Positions 1 through 4,989 of a stretch of DNA of 8,173 nucleotides are shown here, piece by piece. Position 1 is the stretch's first letter. Each line of letters starts with the position of its first letter. A model generated the notes under the pieces. That model did not search any database and was not told the origin of the DNA. It was given only the letters and a program-made list of their open reading frames with translations. Position numbers and translations under genes: made by a program. This DNA comes from Bacteroidales bacterium (lineage in GTDB: Bacteria; Bacteroidota; Bacteroidia; Bacteroidales; UBA3663). The stretch is taken from contig JAUNCV010000088.1 in the NCBI GenBank assembly GCA_030526445.1, forward strand, positions 1-8,173, in the 5' to 3' direction.

Positions 1-33
1 TTCCTCTACCTCTGCGATGGTGACAAATCTGTT

Positions 34-65
34 GCAAAGGTATGAGCTTTGTCTCATTTGGTCAA
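34..65 (-). promoter_or_regulatory. Probable Bacteroidetes-type promoter facing the left edge
   Basis: Read on the - strand there is a TTG at 65-63, a 20-bp spacer, then TACCTTTGC at 42-34. This matches the Bacteroidetes housekeeping promoter (-33 TTTG/TTG, about 20 bp, -7 TAnnTTTG). Transcription would start near position 27 and leave the window leftwards, so the gene it serves is not visible. A competing reading is that an open - strand frame starting at an ATG (57-55) and running off the edge for 19 codons is coding. In that case the -7 box would be inside the gene. Confidence 0.45.
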
Positions 66-229
66 GGCCAAGCCCAAGGGTATGATGGCAAAATCTCCAC
101 ACCTTCGGGTAGTATTTGGCCACATAGCCTTGCCCTGATGATCCAAAGCACCTTTTGGAGCAACAAATTTGTTAAACCATCCCAGCAGTAGAAGAAATCT
201 ACGAAAGGGAAATAAAAAAACAGACAGAC
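66..229. other. Divergent intergenic region with a 12-bp palindrome
   Basis: This non-coding stretch separates the leftward promoter from the first rightward gene. It contains a perfect 12-bp palindrome, AACAAATTTGTT, at 162-173, a possible operator for a small dimeric regulator. No fully convincing + strand promoter is visible; the nearest -7-like string is TAGTATTTGG at 110-119, with an off-consensus spacer and no -33 partner. The last 25 bases before the ATG at 230 are A-rich, as is usual for translation starts in this group. A 62-codon - strand frame crosses the region but looks non-coding. Confidence 0.35.
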
Positions 230-556
230 ATGTACAATCCAAACAAGAAGTACACGCTCTCAGGAACTATCCATAGCGAACCTGAGACTAGGGAGTATGG
301 TGGCAAGATTCATTCAACCTTTGATTTCTTGCTTCGCGACTTTTCAGGTGAGTCAATCTCTAACAAAACAACACCTATACCTGTTGACGTATGTGTATTC
401 AGGTATAAAAGGAGGAGTCTTTCGATTCTGCAAAAGGGTGCCAATATCACTATGGAGGGATGTTTTCAGCCGCAGACAACAACTCTCTCAAATGGAGTTG
501 AATCTCGTCAGATTGTTTTCGACGCTAATGAAATCTATCTGACACCGGAATCTTAA
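230..556 (+). CDS. Small OB-fold single-stranded-DNA-binding-like protein
   Basis: The 108-residue product has the layout of a single OB-fold close to the SSB/PriB family: an opening LSGTI strand (residues 10-14), a STFDFLLRD strand (29-37), a basic VFRYKRRSL strand and turn (56-64), a QKGANITMEGCF segment (68-79) resembling the GxxVxVxG element of SSB proteins, and a closing strand ending in EIYL. The likely role is binding single-stranded DNA during replication or conjugative transfer of a mobile element. It lacks the long acidic-tipped C-terminal tail of housekeeping SSB, so it is an accessory version at best. The ATG follows an A-rich leader. The next gene starts 30 bp downstream on the same strand, which suggests one operon of small accessory genes. 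The OB-fold assignment rests on pattern only. Confidence 0.6.
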   Translation: MYNPNKKYTLSGTIHSEPETREYGGKIHSTFDFLLRDFSGESISNKTTPIPVDVCVFRYKRRSLSILQKGANITMEGCFQPQTTTLSNGVESRQIVFDANEIYLTPES

Positions 557-586
557 AATTCAACATAAGTATCAATTAATACTAAA

Positions 587-943
587 ATGACAATGACAAC
601 GATTGAGTCAATTTTGAGCCGACTGACCCAGGCGGTGAGCGGTACTGAGAAGGTTCTCTACACAGAGGACGAGTTGAAGGAGTTTGCTGAGTTCTACTGT
701 GACAAGTGGGACGAGAACACCAGCGAGGACGTGATTGCAGAGTCTTTCGTGGACTTTTGGTGGGACAAGGAGCGCACATGCCGTCGATGCTCTGAGTGTG
801 GCAAACTGATGCGTGAGGGCTATTGCCTGGACATGGGCGTAGCCTACTACTGCAGCCGAGAGTGTCTGCATTCCGAGTACACCGATGAAGAGTGGACTGC
901 TGAGTGCGAGGACAATGACCAGAGTTATTATACTGAGTGGTAA
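587..943 (+). CDS. Small Cys-rich, probable zinc-binding accessory protein
   Basis: This 118-residue acidic protein has a central Cys cluster. The clearest candidate site is Cys68-x2-Cys71 with Cys89-x3-Cys93, reading CSECGK and then YYCSREC, with extra cysteines at 65 and 80. This is a treble-clef or zinc-ribbon-like arrangement, so one structural zinc is likely. The N-terminal 60 residues look helical and are rich in Glu and Asp, and the C-terminus (EDNDQSYYTEW) is very acidic, so nucleic-acid binding is not obvious. A second ATG at 593 is an alternative start. It lies 30 bp after the SSB-like gene and 18 bp before a 57-codon gene. Similar proteins are familiar from Bacteroidales integrative elements, but I know of no assigned function. 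Confidence 0.65.
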   Translation: MTMTTIESILSRLTQAVSGTEKVLYTEDELKEFAEFYCDKWDENTSEDVIAESFVDFWWDKERTCRRCSECGKLMREGYCLDMGVAYYCSRECLHSEYTDEEWTAECEDNDQSYYTEW

Positions 944-961
944 TTTCATCATCATGCACGT

Positions 962-1135
962 ATGGAACCAAAAGAAACCAACAGATGTTCAGCCGTCGTT
1001 ATCTACCACGATAACGATGGCAAAGAGAAAAGACAGTCTCTGTGCTGCATTACTGCAGCCTTTGACTATGTTCAGAACGTGGTATTGGCAAACAATTACA
1101 AGTTTGTCTCTATCGAACGAGGATTTGATTATTAA
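962..1135 (+). CDS. 57-residue hypothetical protein (short ORF)
   Basis: An ATG at 962 opens a 57-codon frame that ends with TAA at 1133-1135. The product begins MEPKETNRCSAVVIYHDNDG and ends SIERGFDY. Its composition is that of a folded protein: an AVVIYHD strand, a charged turn (NDGKEKR), a second segment QSLCCITAAFDYVQNVVL and a final KFVSIERGFDY strand, a plausible small alpha/beta unit. It fills nearly all of the otherwise empty 211-bp gap between its neighbours, 18 bp after one stop and 19 bp before the next start, in the same direction. That spacing argues strongly for a genuine operon member. I recognise no family. It would be missed by a 60-codon length cut-off. Confidence 0.6.
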   Translation: MEPKETNRCSAVVIYHDNDGKEKRQSLCCITAAFDYVQNVVLANNYKFVSIERGFDY

Positions 1136-1154
1136 CGATTAAGACTATAAGACT

Positions 1155-1736
1155 ATGGCAAATCAGGCAACAACGACCTACAAGGTCACCGGAGAACGTG
1201 AGGCAGTCAAGAACCTTTGGACTACCTTGGAGCAGATGAAGGTTAATTGCAAGCACATCTGGCTTGATGAACTGGCTAAGCACTATGGCATCGACTACGA
1301 GGCTAAGCACATCAGCGTGAGAGGTCACATCTACTGGGCAGAGTTCGAGGAGAACGAGGACACTTGTTTGCTTTCCTTCGAGACAGAGACGGCTTGGGAC
1401 GCTTGCAACGATCTGTTTGAAGAGATTAACAAGGTCCTGGGCGATGGGCTCAGCATTTCGTACCGAGTGTGCGAGTGTGGCTGCGAGGTATATTACGTCC
1501 ATGACGAAGGCAACTACTTCCCCGAGGAGTGTTGTGTGAGCGCATACGGAGCGCCATTCGACGAAGCCTCAGATGATGTCTATGCGACCATCGAGGACGC
1601 CATCAGAGAATGGGTAACTAAGACCGGCATCGAGCAAGAAGGACGCACCCAGGAGCAGATGGTTGACTACATCAACGAGTTCGACTACGGCAACGACGAG
1701 ACATACTTCTACATTCGTCCATTCACCTTTGAATAG
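1155..1736 (+). CDS. Mobile-element accessory protein with Cys-rich centre (DUF1281/YubB-like guess)
   Basis: The 193-residue acidic protein has an N-terminal half reading YKVTGEREAVKNLWTTL (residues 9-25), then a GIDYEAKHISVRGHIYWAEF stretch (45-64), consistent with a ferredoxin-like alpha/beta fold. The middle carries a cysteine group, CECGCEVYYV (106-115) and EECCVSAYG (124-132). The C-terminus (DDVYATIEDAIREWVTKTG, then YFYIRPFTFE) is helical and then strand-like. The overall look resembles plasmid and conjugative-element proteins of the DUF1281/YubB type, found in Bacteroidales elements, but this is recall of a pattern. Function is unknown. It is co-oriented with the preceding small genes, and a possible 43-codon ORF begins three bases after its stop. 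Confidence 0.65.
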   Translation: MANQATTTYKVTGEREAVKNLWTTLEQMKVNCKHIWLDELAKHYGIDYEAKHISVRGHIYWAEFEENEDTCLLSFETETAWDACNDLFEEINKVLGDGLSISYRVCECGCEVYYVHDEGNYFPEECCVSAYGAPFDEASDDVYATIEDAIREWVTKTGIEQEGRTQEQMVDYINEFDYGNDETYFYIRPFTFE

Positions 1737-1739
1737 TCT

Positions 1740-1871
1740 ATGATTAGTGAGGGCACGATAGCACCACCCAGGGCGCGTGCCTTCACCCATGACAAAGGTC
1801 AGAACGTGCTGCAGACGGTTCAAGAAGGCTTGCTTGACTACATAAGTAACTACATACTTTTTTCTATGTAG
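1740..1871 (+). CDS. Possible 43-residue ORF, uncertain
   Basis: An ATG three bases after the preceding stop opens a 43-codon frame starting MISEGTIAPPRARAFTHDKG and ending SNYILFSM before a TAG at 1869-1871. The segment QNVLQTVQEGLLDYISNYIL could form an amphipathic helix. The tight spacing suggests translational coupling. Against it, the frame is short, the last codons fall in a small inverted repeat, and nothing is recognised. It may instead be an untranslated tail or a truncated gene. Apart from this, the 308 bp between the 193-residue gene and parA hold only the parA promoter box and repeats. Confidence 0.3.
   Translation: MISEGTIAPPRARAFTHDKGQNVLQTVQEGLLDYISNYILFSM
1838..1871. repeat. 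CTACATA direct and inverted repeats
   Basis: CTACATA occurs at 1838-1844 and again at 1850-1856. It is followed by the inverted copy TATGTAG at 1865-1871. The second and third copies can pair as a 7-bp stem with an 8-base T-rich loop. The T-run lies in the loop rather than after the stem, so this is not a standard terminator. Its position about 33 bp upstream of the parA -7 box makes a regulator binding site possible. Confidence 0.4.
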
Positions 1872-1903
1872 CAGTAAGCCGAGGGAAATCGGAACACACC
1901 TAT

Positions 1904-1912
1904 TACCTTTGC
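1904..1912 (+). promoter_or_regulatory. -7 element of the probable parAB promoter
   Basis: TACCTTTGC matches the Bacteroidetes -7 consensus TAnnTTTG exactly. No TTG is found at the expected -33 distance (around 1880-1885), so the promoter may be weak or activator-dependent. Transcription would start near 1918, giving a leader of roughly 125 bases before the parA ATG. That leader contains the upstream repeat array, so repeat-bound partition proteins could repress the operon. Confidence 0.55.
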
Positions 1913-1926
1913 ACCAGTCTTGCAGG

Positions 1927-2044
1927 TCTCTGTGTATACATTCATACACCTATACATGTATCAATGTAGCCTTGTCGCCAAGTGTTCATGTGGACTTGTC
2001 TCCATAGACTTGTATATACGTACACATTTATACAATAATACATT
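1927..2044. repeat. Degenerate repeat array upstream of parA (candidate centromere/operator)
   Basis: The whole parA leader is made of related words such as TATACAT, TACATGTA, ATGTAGCCTTGT (1964-1975) and CATGTGGACTTGT (1987-1999). The two clearest units, ATGTAGCCTTGTCGCCA and ATGTGGACTTGTCTCCA, are spaced 24 bp apart, with weaker 12-bp sub-periodicity. The last two cores recur exactly in the array after the parA partner gene. Arrays beside parA in type Ib plasmid partition systems commonly serve both as the centromere and as the operator for the small partner protein. That role here is inferred from position and repetition. Confidence 0.65.
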
Positions 2045-2797
2045 ATGTTACAGAAAGTCATCACTTTAGCAAATTTCAAAGGAGGCGTCGGCAAATCGAC
2101 TTCCGCTGCCTCTATTGGCGCTTGCTTAGCCATGAAGGGCTACAAGACCCTTCTGGTCGATCTGGACGGACAGAGCAATCTGACCCTCTATTACATCCTT
2201 CATGCGGAAAGTCTTGAGACAAGTATCTATGATGCCTTGATTCATGGAGAAACCCTGCCCATCTTCAATGTCAAGCCCAACCTGGACATAGTGCCCTCTT
2301 CGCTCGAAATGGCGAGTGCCGAGATAGCCATGTCTAACATGCTGGCTCGTGAGCAACAGTTGACGAGAATCCTGGAGCCAGTCAAGAAGCAGTATGATTT
2401 TGTCTTGATCGATTGTCCTCCTTCGCTTGGTATCGTCACCACCAATGCCTTCCTTGCTGCCGACCAGATTCTAGTGCCCATGACACCGGAGCTGCTGCCA
2501 TTGAAGGGAATGAGAATGCTCGACAGTTTTGTAGAATCATTGAAGGTTGTCAAGCCAAGTGTCTGTCTCGATGGTGTGTTCATCACTCGTTTCAACCATC
2601 GCAAACTGAACAAGGTAGTCGCAGAGGCATTGAAGGAGCGATACGCATCCATCACCTGCAGTACTGTCATCAGAGAGAACATCGCATTGGCAGAGGCAGC
2701 CGGTAGTGGCAACAGTATCTTTGAATATGAACCCAACTCCAACGGAGCCCAGGACTATCTGGCTTTGACAGAGGAGATAGTTCACAAAATCGTATGA
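2045..2797 (+). CDS. parA: ParA-family partition ATPase
   Basis: The 250-residue protein is a ParA/MinD-type P-loop ATPase. It has the deviant Walker A KGGVGKST (residues 12-19) with the signature lysine, an A'-like VDLDGQSN (38-45) and the Walker B FVLIDCPPS (119-127). There is no N-terminal HTH extension, and the length fits the short class Ib ParA proteins of plasmids and mobile elements rather than the longer class Ia. By family knowledge it dimerises with ATP, binds non-specific DNA and moves or positions DNA bound by its partner. The start is the ATG just after the repeat-filled leader. Its stop overlaps the next start (ATGA), so the two are translationally coupled. ParA proteins also sit in Bacteroidales conjugative elements, so a role in transfer or element maintenance is an alternative. 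Confidence 0.93.
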   Translation: MLQKVITLANFKGGVGKSTSAASIGACLAMKGYKTLLVDLDGQSNLTLYYILHAESLETSIYDALIHGETLPIFNVKPNLDIVPSSLEMASAEIAMSNMLAREQQLTRILEPVKKQYDFVLIDCPPSLGIVTTNAFLAADQILVPMTPELLPLKGMRMLDSFVESLKVVKPSVCLDGVFITRFNHRKLNKVVAEALKERYASITCSTVIRENIALAEAAGSGNSIFEYEPNSNGAQDYLALTEEIVHKIV

Positions 2798-3123
2798 CTA
2801 TGGCAAAAAAGAATATGGATGCTCTGCTGAACAACATCATGGGAGATGCGATGGTCTCTGTGACCGATCGCCCTTCATCTCCAAGTGAAGAGCCAACGTT
2901 GACCGTTCAGCCCAAAGAGGAAACGAAGGAGGTTCCATGGCGTCACTTCTCGTTTATTTGCTCTGTTGAACTCGTCGAAAAGGTGCAGGCAATCGCGCAC
3001 AAAGAAGGATTTTCGATTCGCGCCTTGATGGAGTTTATGATTAGCCAGGGAGTGACTGCATATGAGGCTAAGTATGGCAAAGTCAGAAAATTAAAGCGCA
3101 AACGTGTCCACGATGTTATGTAG
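2794..3123 (+). CDS. Small ParB/ParG-like partition partner, ribbon-helix-helix-like
   Basis: This 109-residue protein overlaps parA by four bases (ATGA), as partner genes of ParA usually do. Residues 1-47 look disordered, rich in Ser, Pro and Glu. Residues 48-95 fit a ribbon-helix-helix pattern: strand WRHFSFICS (49-57), helix ELVEKVQAIAHKEG (59-72), and helix IRALMEFMISQGVTAYEAKY (75-94). A very basic tail, KVRKLKRKRVHDVM, closes the protein. The design matches ParG-type centromere-binding proteins: a flexible N-terminus that stimulates ParA and a folded C-terminal DNA-binding dimer. It also resembles the short DUF3408-type proteins beside ParA in Bacteroidales elements. Likely targets are the flanking repeats. 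An ATG at 2800 is an alternative start. The stop codon is part of the first copy of the downstream repeat. Confidence 0.75.
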   Translation: MTMAKKNMDALLNNIMGDAMVSVTDRPSSPSEEPTLTVQPKEETKEVPWRHFSFICSVELVEKVQAIAHKEGFSIRALMEFMISQGVTAYEAKYGKVRKLKRKRVHDVM

Positions 3124-3266
3124 CCTTGTGTACATGTATACATTGATACAAGTAGCCAAGTACACAAGTGGACATGTGGACTTGTGGACGTGAATACAAG
3201 TGTACGTTAAGATATTGATACATGTAGCCAAGTACACGTTAATACAAGTAGCCACATCCACATTGA
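3118..3266. repeat. 24-bp tandem repeat array downstream of parAB (candidate centromere)
   Basis: Five units of 24 bp run from 3147 to 3266, with a looser one before them at 3123-3146. The consensus is roughly TACAWGTRGMCA followed by AGTACACRTTRA. The most similar copies begin at 3143, 3215 and 3239, spaced exactly 72 and 24 bp. The first two share 22 of 23 bases, including GTAGCCAAGTACAC. ATGTAGCCTTGT (3118-3129) and CATGTGGACTTGT (3173-3185) are identical to words in the array before parA. Uniform spacing near two helical turns suggests cooperative binding by one protein family, most simply the RHH partner. The array also forms the leader of the next gene. The spacing and lack of unique spacers rule out a CRISPR. 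Confidence 0.8.
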
Positions 3267-3274
3267 ATAGAACA

Positions 3275-3760
3275 ATGAAAAAGATCTTTTCTTTCGCCAT
3301 CCTCGCCGTAATGATGGCTTCGATGGTAGTGTTTACTTCATGTGGTAGTGATGATGACCCAGTCGAGGAGGTAAAGCCAACCAAGACCTGGGTGGAGCCT
3401 TATCACGTCAAGGGAGCATCGGTAGAGGAGGTGCAGGCTTACATGGCTTCGCACCTGGGCAACCTGACCAAGACCGAGCAGGTATCGGCAAACTGTCTCC
3501 AGCTCATGTACTCGGACCGCAAGAGTGGGGCAGGTGTGGTGTACAGCTTCACTCTCGATGACGAACTTTATTCAGTCATTGATACCGAGCCTACCGACAT
3601 GAAGCAGGTGATTCTGGAGCGACTCTTCAATGATTACTCGCTGGTATCAGAGCAGTCTGGAGCCTACGTCTTCACTACTGCAGACAAGAATACTATCATC
3701 AGCCTCTTGCCGGTCAACGATCGCTACATCTATGTGAACTATGACTTTGTGATTCATTGA
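3275..3760 (+). CDS. Probable surface-exposed lipoprotein, unknown function
   Basis: The 161-residue precursor begins with a type II signal peptide: MKK, a hydrophobic core (IFSFAILAVMMASMVVF) and a lipobox ending TSC with the lipid-attachment Cys at residue 23. The next residues, GSDDDPVEE, are acidic, which in Bacteroidetes acts as an export signal to the outer face of the outer membrane. The mature part has no recognised domain. It contains a helix-like SVEEVQAYMASHLGNL segment and beta-rich stretches (GAGVVYSFTLDDELYSVID, YIYVNYDFVIH). An in-frame upstream start is possible but would bury the signal peptide, so the ATG at 3275 is chosen. It sits nine bases after the repeat array, so the partition partner may repress it or it may be co-transcribed with parAB. 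Confidence 0.8.
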   Translation: MKKIFSFAILAVMMASMVVFTSCGSDDDPVEEVKPTKTWVEPYHVKGASVEEVQAYMASHLGNLTKTEQVSANCLQLMYSDRKSGAGVVYSFTLDDELYSVIDTEPTDMKQVILERLFNDYSLVSEQSGAYVFTTADKNTIISLLPVNDRYIYVNYDFVIH

Positions 3761-3783
3761 ATAGCATATCTGGCTTGGTGGTA

Positions 3784-3800
3784 AGCCTCTCCACGAGGCT
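3784..3800. other. Short GC-rich hairpin between genes
   Basis: AGCCTC and GAGGCT pair as a perfect 6-bp stem around the loop TCCAC. Two more pairs are possible beyond a bulged base. No T-run follows, so it is not a convincing intrinsic terminator. It may be an mRNA processing or stability element between the lipoprotein gene and the next small gene. Confidence 0.35.
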
Positions 3801-3832
3801 ACTGCCTTGCCTGAGTGCAATACATAATCAGT

Positions 3833-4084
3833 ATGCAGATAGAAATAAGAACCCAACCATACGAGGGTAGGACAGAGGTGTCTGTCATCGACAAGGAGTC
3901 AGGGATAGGTGTGTCTTTCCTCAAAGGAGTACCCATTATAGGCAATCACCTGAATACCGTTTTACTCTCAAACCACCTGCCGGAAACCAAAGAAGACGTG
4001 ATGAAGATCCCAGCCATGCGTACGGAGATAATTGCATGGTGCAGAGATAAATATCCGATAGAGTTTGAAGGTGTTGAAGAATAA
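3833..4084 (+). CDS. 83-residue hypothetical protein
   Basis: The product starts MQIEIRTQPYEGRTEVSVID and looks like a small soluble protein. Two or three N-terminal strands (QIEIRTQPY, RTEVSVIDKESGIGVSF) lead to a helical C-terminal part (ETKEDVMKIPAMRTEIIAWCRDKYPI). No signal peptide, membrane segment or known motif is visible. The frame stays open upstream to a GTG at 3815, but the ATG at 3833 is preferred because it is a standard start and follows an A/T-containing leader. It lies 72 bp after the lipoprotein gene and 27 bp before the next gene, so it probably forms a small transcription unit with that one. Confidence 0.6.
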   Translation: MQIEIRTQPYEGRTEVSVIDKESGIGVSFLKGVPIIGNHLNTVLLSNHLPETKEDVMKIPAMRTEIIAWCRDKYPIEFEGVEE

Positions 4085-4111
4085 TAGTAATAACCAATAA
4101 CTGAATATATT

Positions 4112-4462
4112 ATGAGCAAAAAGCCAAGCGAAATTATGCTTGCCGACGTTGCAAAAGAAGTCGGCGGCGATGTGACTATTGAGTACCATACTCTTAGCGT
4201 GAAGATTACCTGTGAGCAACTCCAGATGTTCAAGTCTCATGGGATGCCTACAGACCCTATGACCTGTTTCCAAGCAGCTTTCATGCTGTCTGGTAAAACG
4301 ATGGAGGAACTCCAAGCTTATATGGAAGAGGCCGATGCTGCAGGTGGTCGCGTCAGTGTCTCTTTTGAAGCACCTGACGGAGGCGCTCTGAACATCAAGT
4401 CCAAGGAGGAGAATCCTTTGTTTGATGAAATAGTTCAGATGGTCGAAGAGAACATGGATTAA
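4112..4462 (+). CDS. 116-residue hypothetical protein
   Basis: I do not recognise this acidic protein. It begins MSKKPSEIMLADVAKEVGGD and shows mixed alpha/beta character: a strand pair DVTIEYHTLSVKI (residues 20-32), helices around CEQLQMFKSHG and TMEELQAYMEEAD, a strand GRVSVSFEAP, and an acidic helical end (NPLFDEIVQMVEENMD). It has no signal peptide and no obvious catalytic motif. The small size and acidity would fit an anti-restriction or DNA-mimic role common on mobile elements, but nothing specific supports that. It follows the 83-residue gene by 27 bp and is the last gene before the A/T-rich hipBA promoter region. Confidence 0.6.
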   Translation: MSKKPSEIMLADVAKEVGGDVTIEYHTLSVKITCEQLQMFKSHGMPTDPMTCFQAAFMLSGKTMEELQAYMEEADAAGGRVSVSFEAPDGGALNIKSKEENPLFDEIVQMVEENMD

Positions 4463-4535
4463 TGAGTGCTTTTCATAGAAATGTATATCAATGTGTCGGT
4501 GTAAGGTGACATTTAACTGCCTAAATAAGGAAATT

Positions 4536-4557
4536 GCTTTAATAAAGCGCTTTTTTT
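4536..4557 (+). terminator. Possible weak intrinsic terminator
   Basis: GCTTT (4536-4540) and AAAGC (4544-4548) form a short stem with a 3-base loop. Two bases later comes a run of seven T. The stem is only 5 bp, although the overlapping palindrome AAAGCGCTTT (4544-4553) could pair instead. Its placement between the last accessory gene and the hipBA promoter supports a terminator, and the T-run is the best in the window. Confidence 0.4.
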
Positions 4558-4563
4558 AGAAGG

Positions 4564-4599
4564 TTTTGCACGTGTTTCAAAAATTATGTGTAATTTTGC
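4564..4599 (+). promoter_or_regulatory. hipBA promoter, Bacteroidetes type
   Basis: TTTTG at 4564-4568 is a good -33 element and TAATTTTGC at 4591-4599 a perfect -7 element. The spacer between TTG and TA is 22 bp. The predicted start of transcription is near 4605, about 65-75 bp before the hipB start, which places the first operator copy directly at the transcription start. Confidence 0.75.
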
Positions 4600-4608
4600 A
4601 GTCGTATA

Positions 4609-4624
4609 TTATAGTGCAATATAA
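4609..4624. promoter_or_regulatory. hipBA operator copy 1
   Basis: TTATAGTGCAATATAA is nearly its own reverse complement, with only two symmetric positions breaking the dyad. It covers the expected transcription start of hipBA. A second copy differing by one base lies 41 bp downstream. Near-palindromic paired sites at the promoter are what HipB-type dimeric repressors bind, so autorepression by HipB, alone or with HipA, is the likely use. Confidence 0.7.
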
Positions 4625-4649
4625 CTTAAAGTTGTATCCGTGTTGTAAT

Positions 4650-4665
4650 TTATAGTGTAATATAA
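4650..4665. promoter_or_regulatory. hipBA operator copy 2
   Basis: TTATAGTGTAATATAA repeats operator copy 1 with a single C-to-T change. It ends three bases before the first possible hipB start codon. The 41-bp centre-to-centre distance is close to four helical turns, so two bound dimers would face the same side of the DNA and could cooperate. Confidence 0.7.
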
Positions 4666-4668
4666 TTA

Positions 4669-4989
4669 ATGCGTGTAAATATGGCTGACTATTATGAATA
4701 CTCTATTCCGGAATTGATCAGACTTCTTGGAGCAAGATTCAAGGACTACAGACTGCGTAGCAATATGACGCAGAAGGAGGTATCTGAGCAATCGGGCATT
4801 ACTATCACCACCATCCACAAGTTTGAGAATGGGGTTACGGGGAATATGTCTCTAAGCACTTTCCTCTTGCTTATGAAGGCAATAGGTCAATTGGACGCAC
4901 TTGACGAATTGCTTCCAGAGTTGCCTCCATCGGCCTACTTGATGAAAGAGGAAAAGAAGGTTCAACGCATTAGACACAAGAAAGTATGA
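4669..4989 (+). CDS. hipB: HipB-like HTH antitoxin and repressor
   Basis: The 106-residue protein carries an XRE/Cro-type helix-turn-helix over about residues 20-77: LGARFKDYRLRSNMTQKEVS, then EQSGITITTIHKFENG with the recognition helix, then MSLSTFLLLMKAIGQLDAL. After it come LLPELPPSAY and a basic tail, KEEKKVQRIRHKKV. It lies directly before hipA and overlaps it by four bases, the usual antitoxin-first arrangement. By family knowledge HipB dimers neutralise HipA by holding it inactive on DNA and repress the operon; the two upstream near-palindromes are its probable sites. A second in-frame ATG at 4681 (MADYYEYSI) is as plausible as the one at 4669, because the first lies only three bases from an operator. 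Confidence 0.85.
   Translation: MRVNMADYYEYSIPELIRLLGARFKDYRLRSNMTQKEVSEQSGITITTIHKFENGVTGNMSLSTFLLLMKAIGQLDALDELLPELPPSAYLMKEEKKVQRIRHKKV

Noticed and set aside
54..242. 62-codon - strand frame in the left intergenic region
   Set aside because: Its composition is unlike a folded protein (long hydrophobic and Phe-rich start, then random), it has no motif, and it overlaps the start of the SSB-like gene.
582..971. Two long - strand frames opposite the Cys-rich gene
   Set aside because: They are antisense shadows of a convincing + strand gene, with low-complexity Ser/Thr/Arg-rich translations.
885..1142. 85-codon + strand frame over the gap after the Cys-rich gene
   Set aside because: It overlaps the end of that gene and runs out of frame through the more protein-like 57-codon ORF with clean operon spacing.
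2242..2742. 166-codon - strand frame inside parA
   Set aside because: It is antisense to a clear ParA with all ATPase motifs and shows no domain of its own.
3118..3266. CRISPR array
   Set aside because: Repeats are degenerate and head-to-tail at 24 bp with no unique spacers, and no cas gene is present.
3200..3274. Extended N-terminus for the lipoprotein from an upstream in-frame start
   Set aside because: It would put 25 residues encoded by the repeats before a textbook lipoprotein signal peptide.
3784..3800. Intrinsic terminator after the lipoprotein gene
   Set aside because: The stem is good but no T-run follows, so it is listed only as a hairpin.
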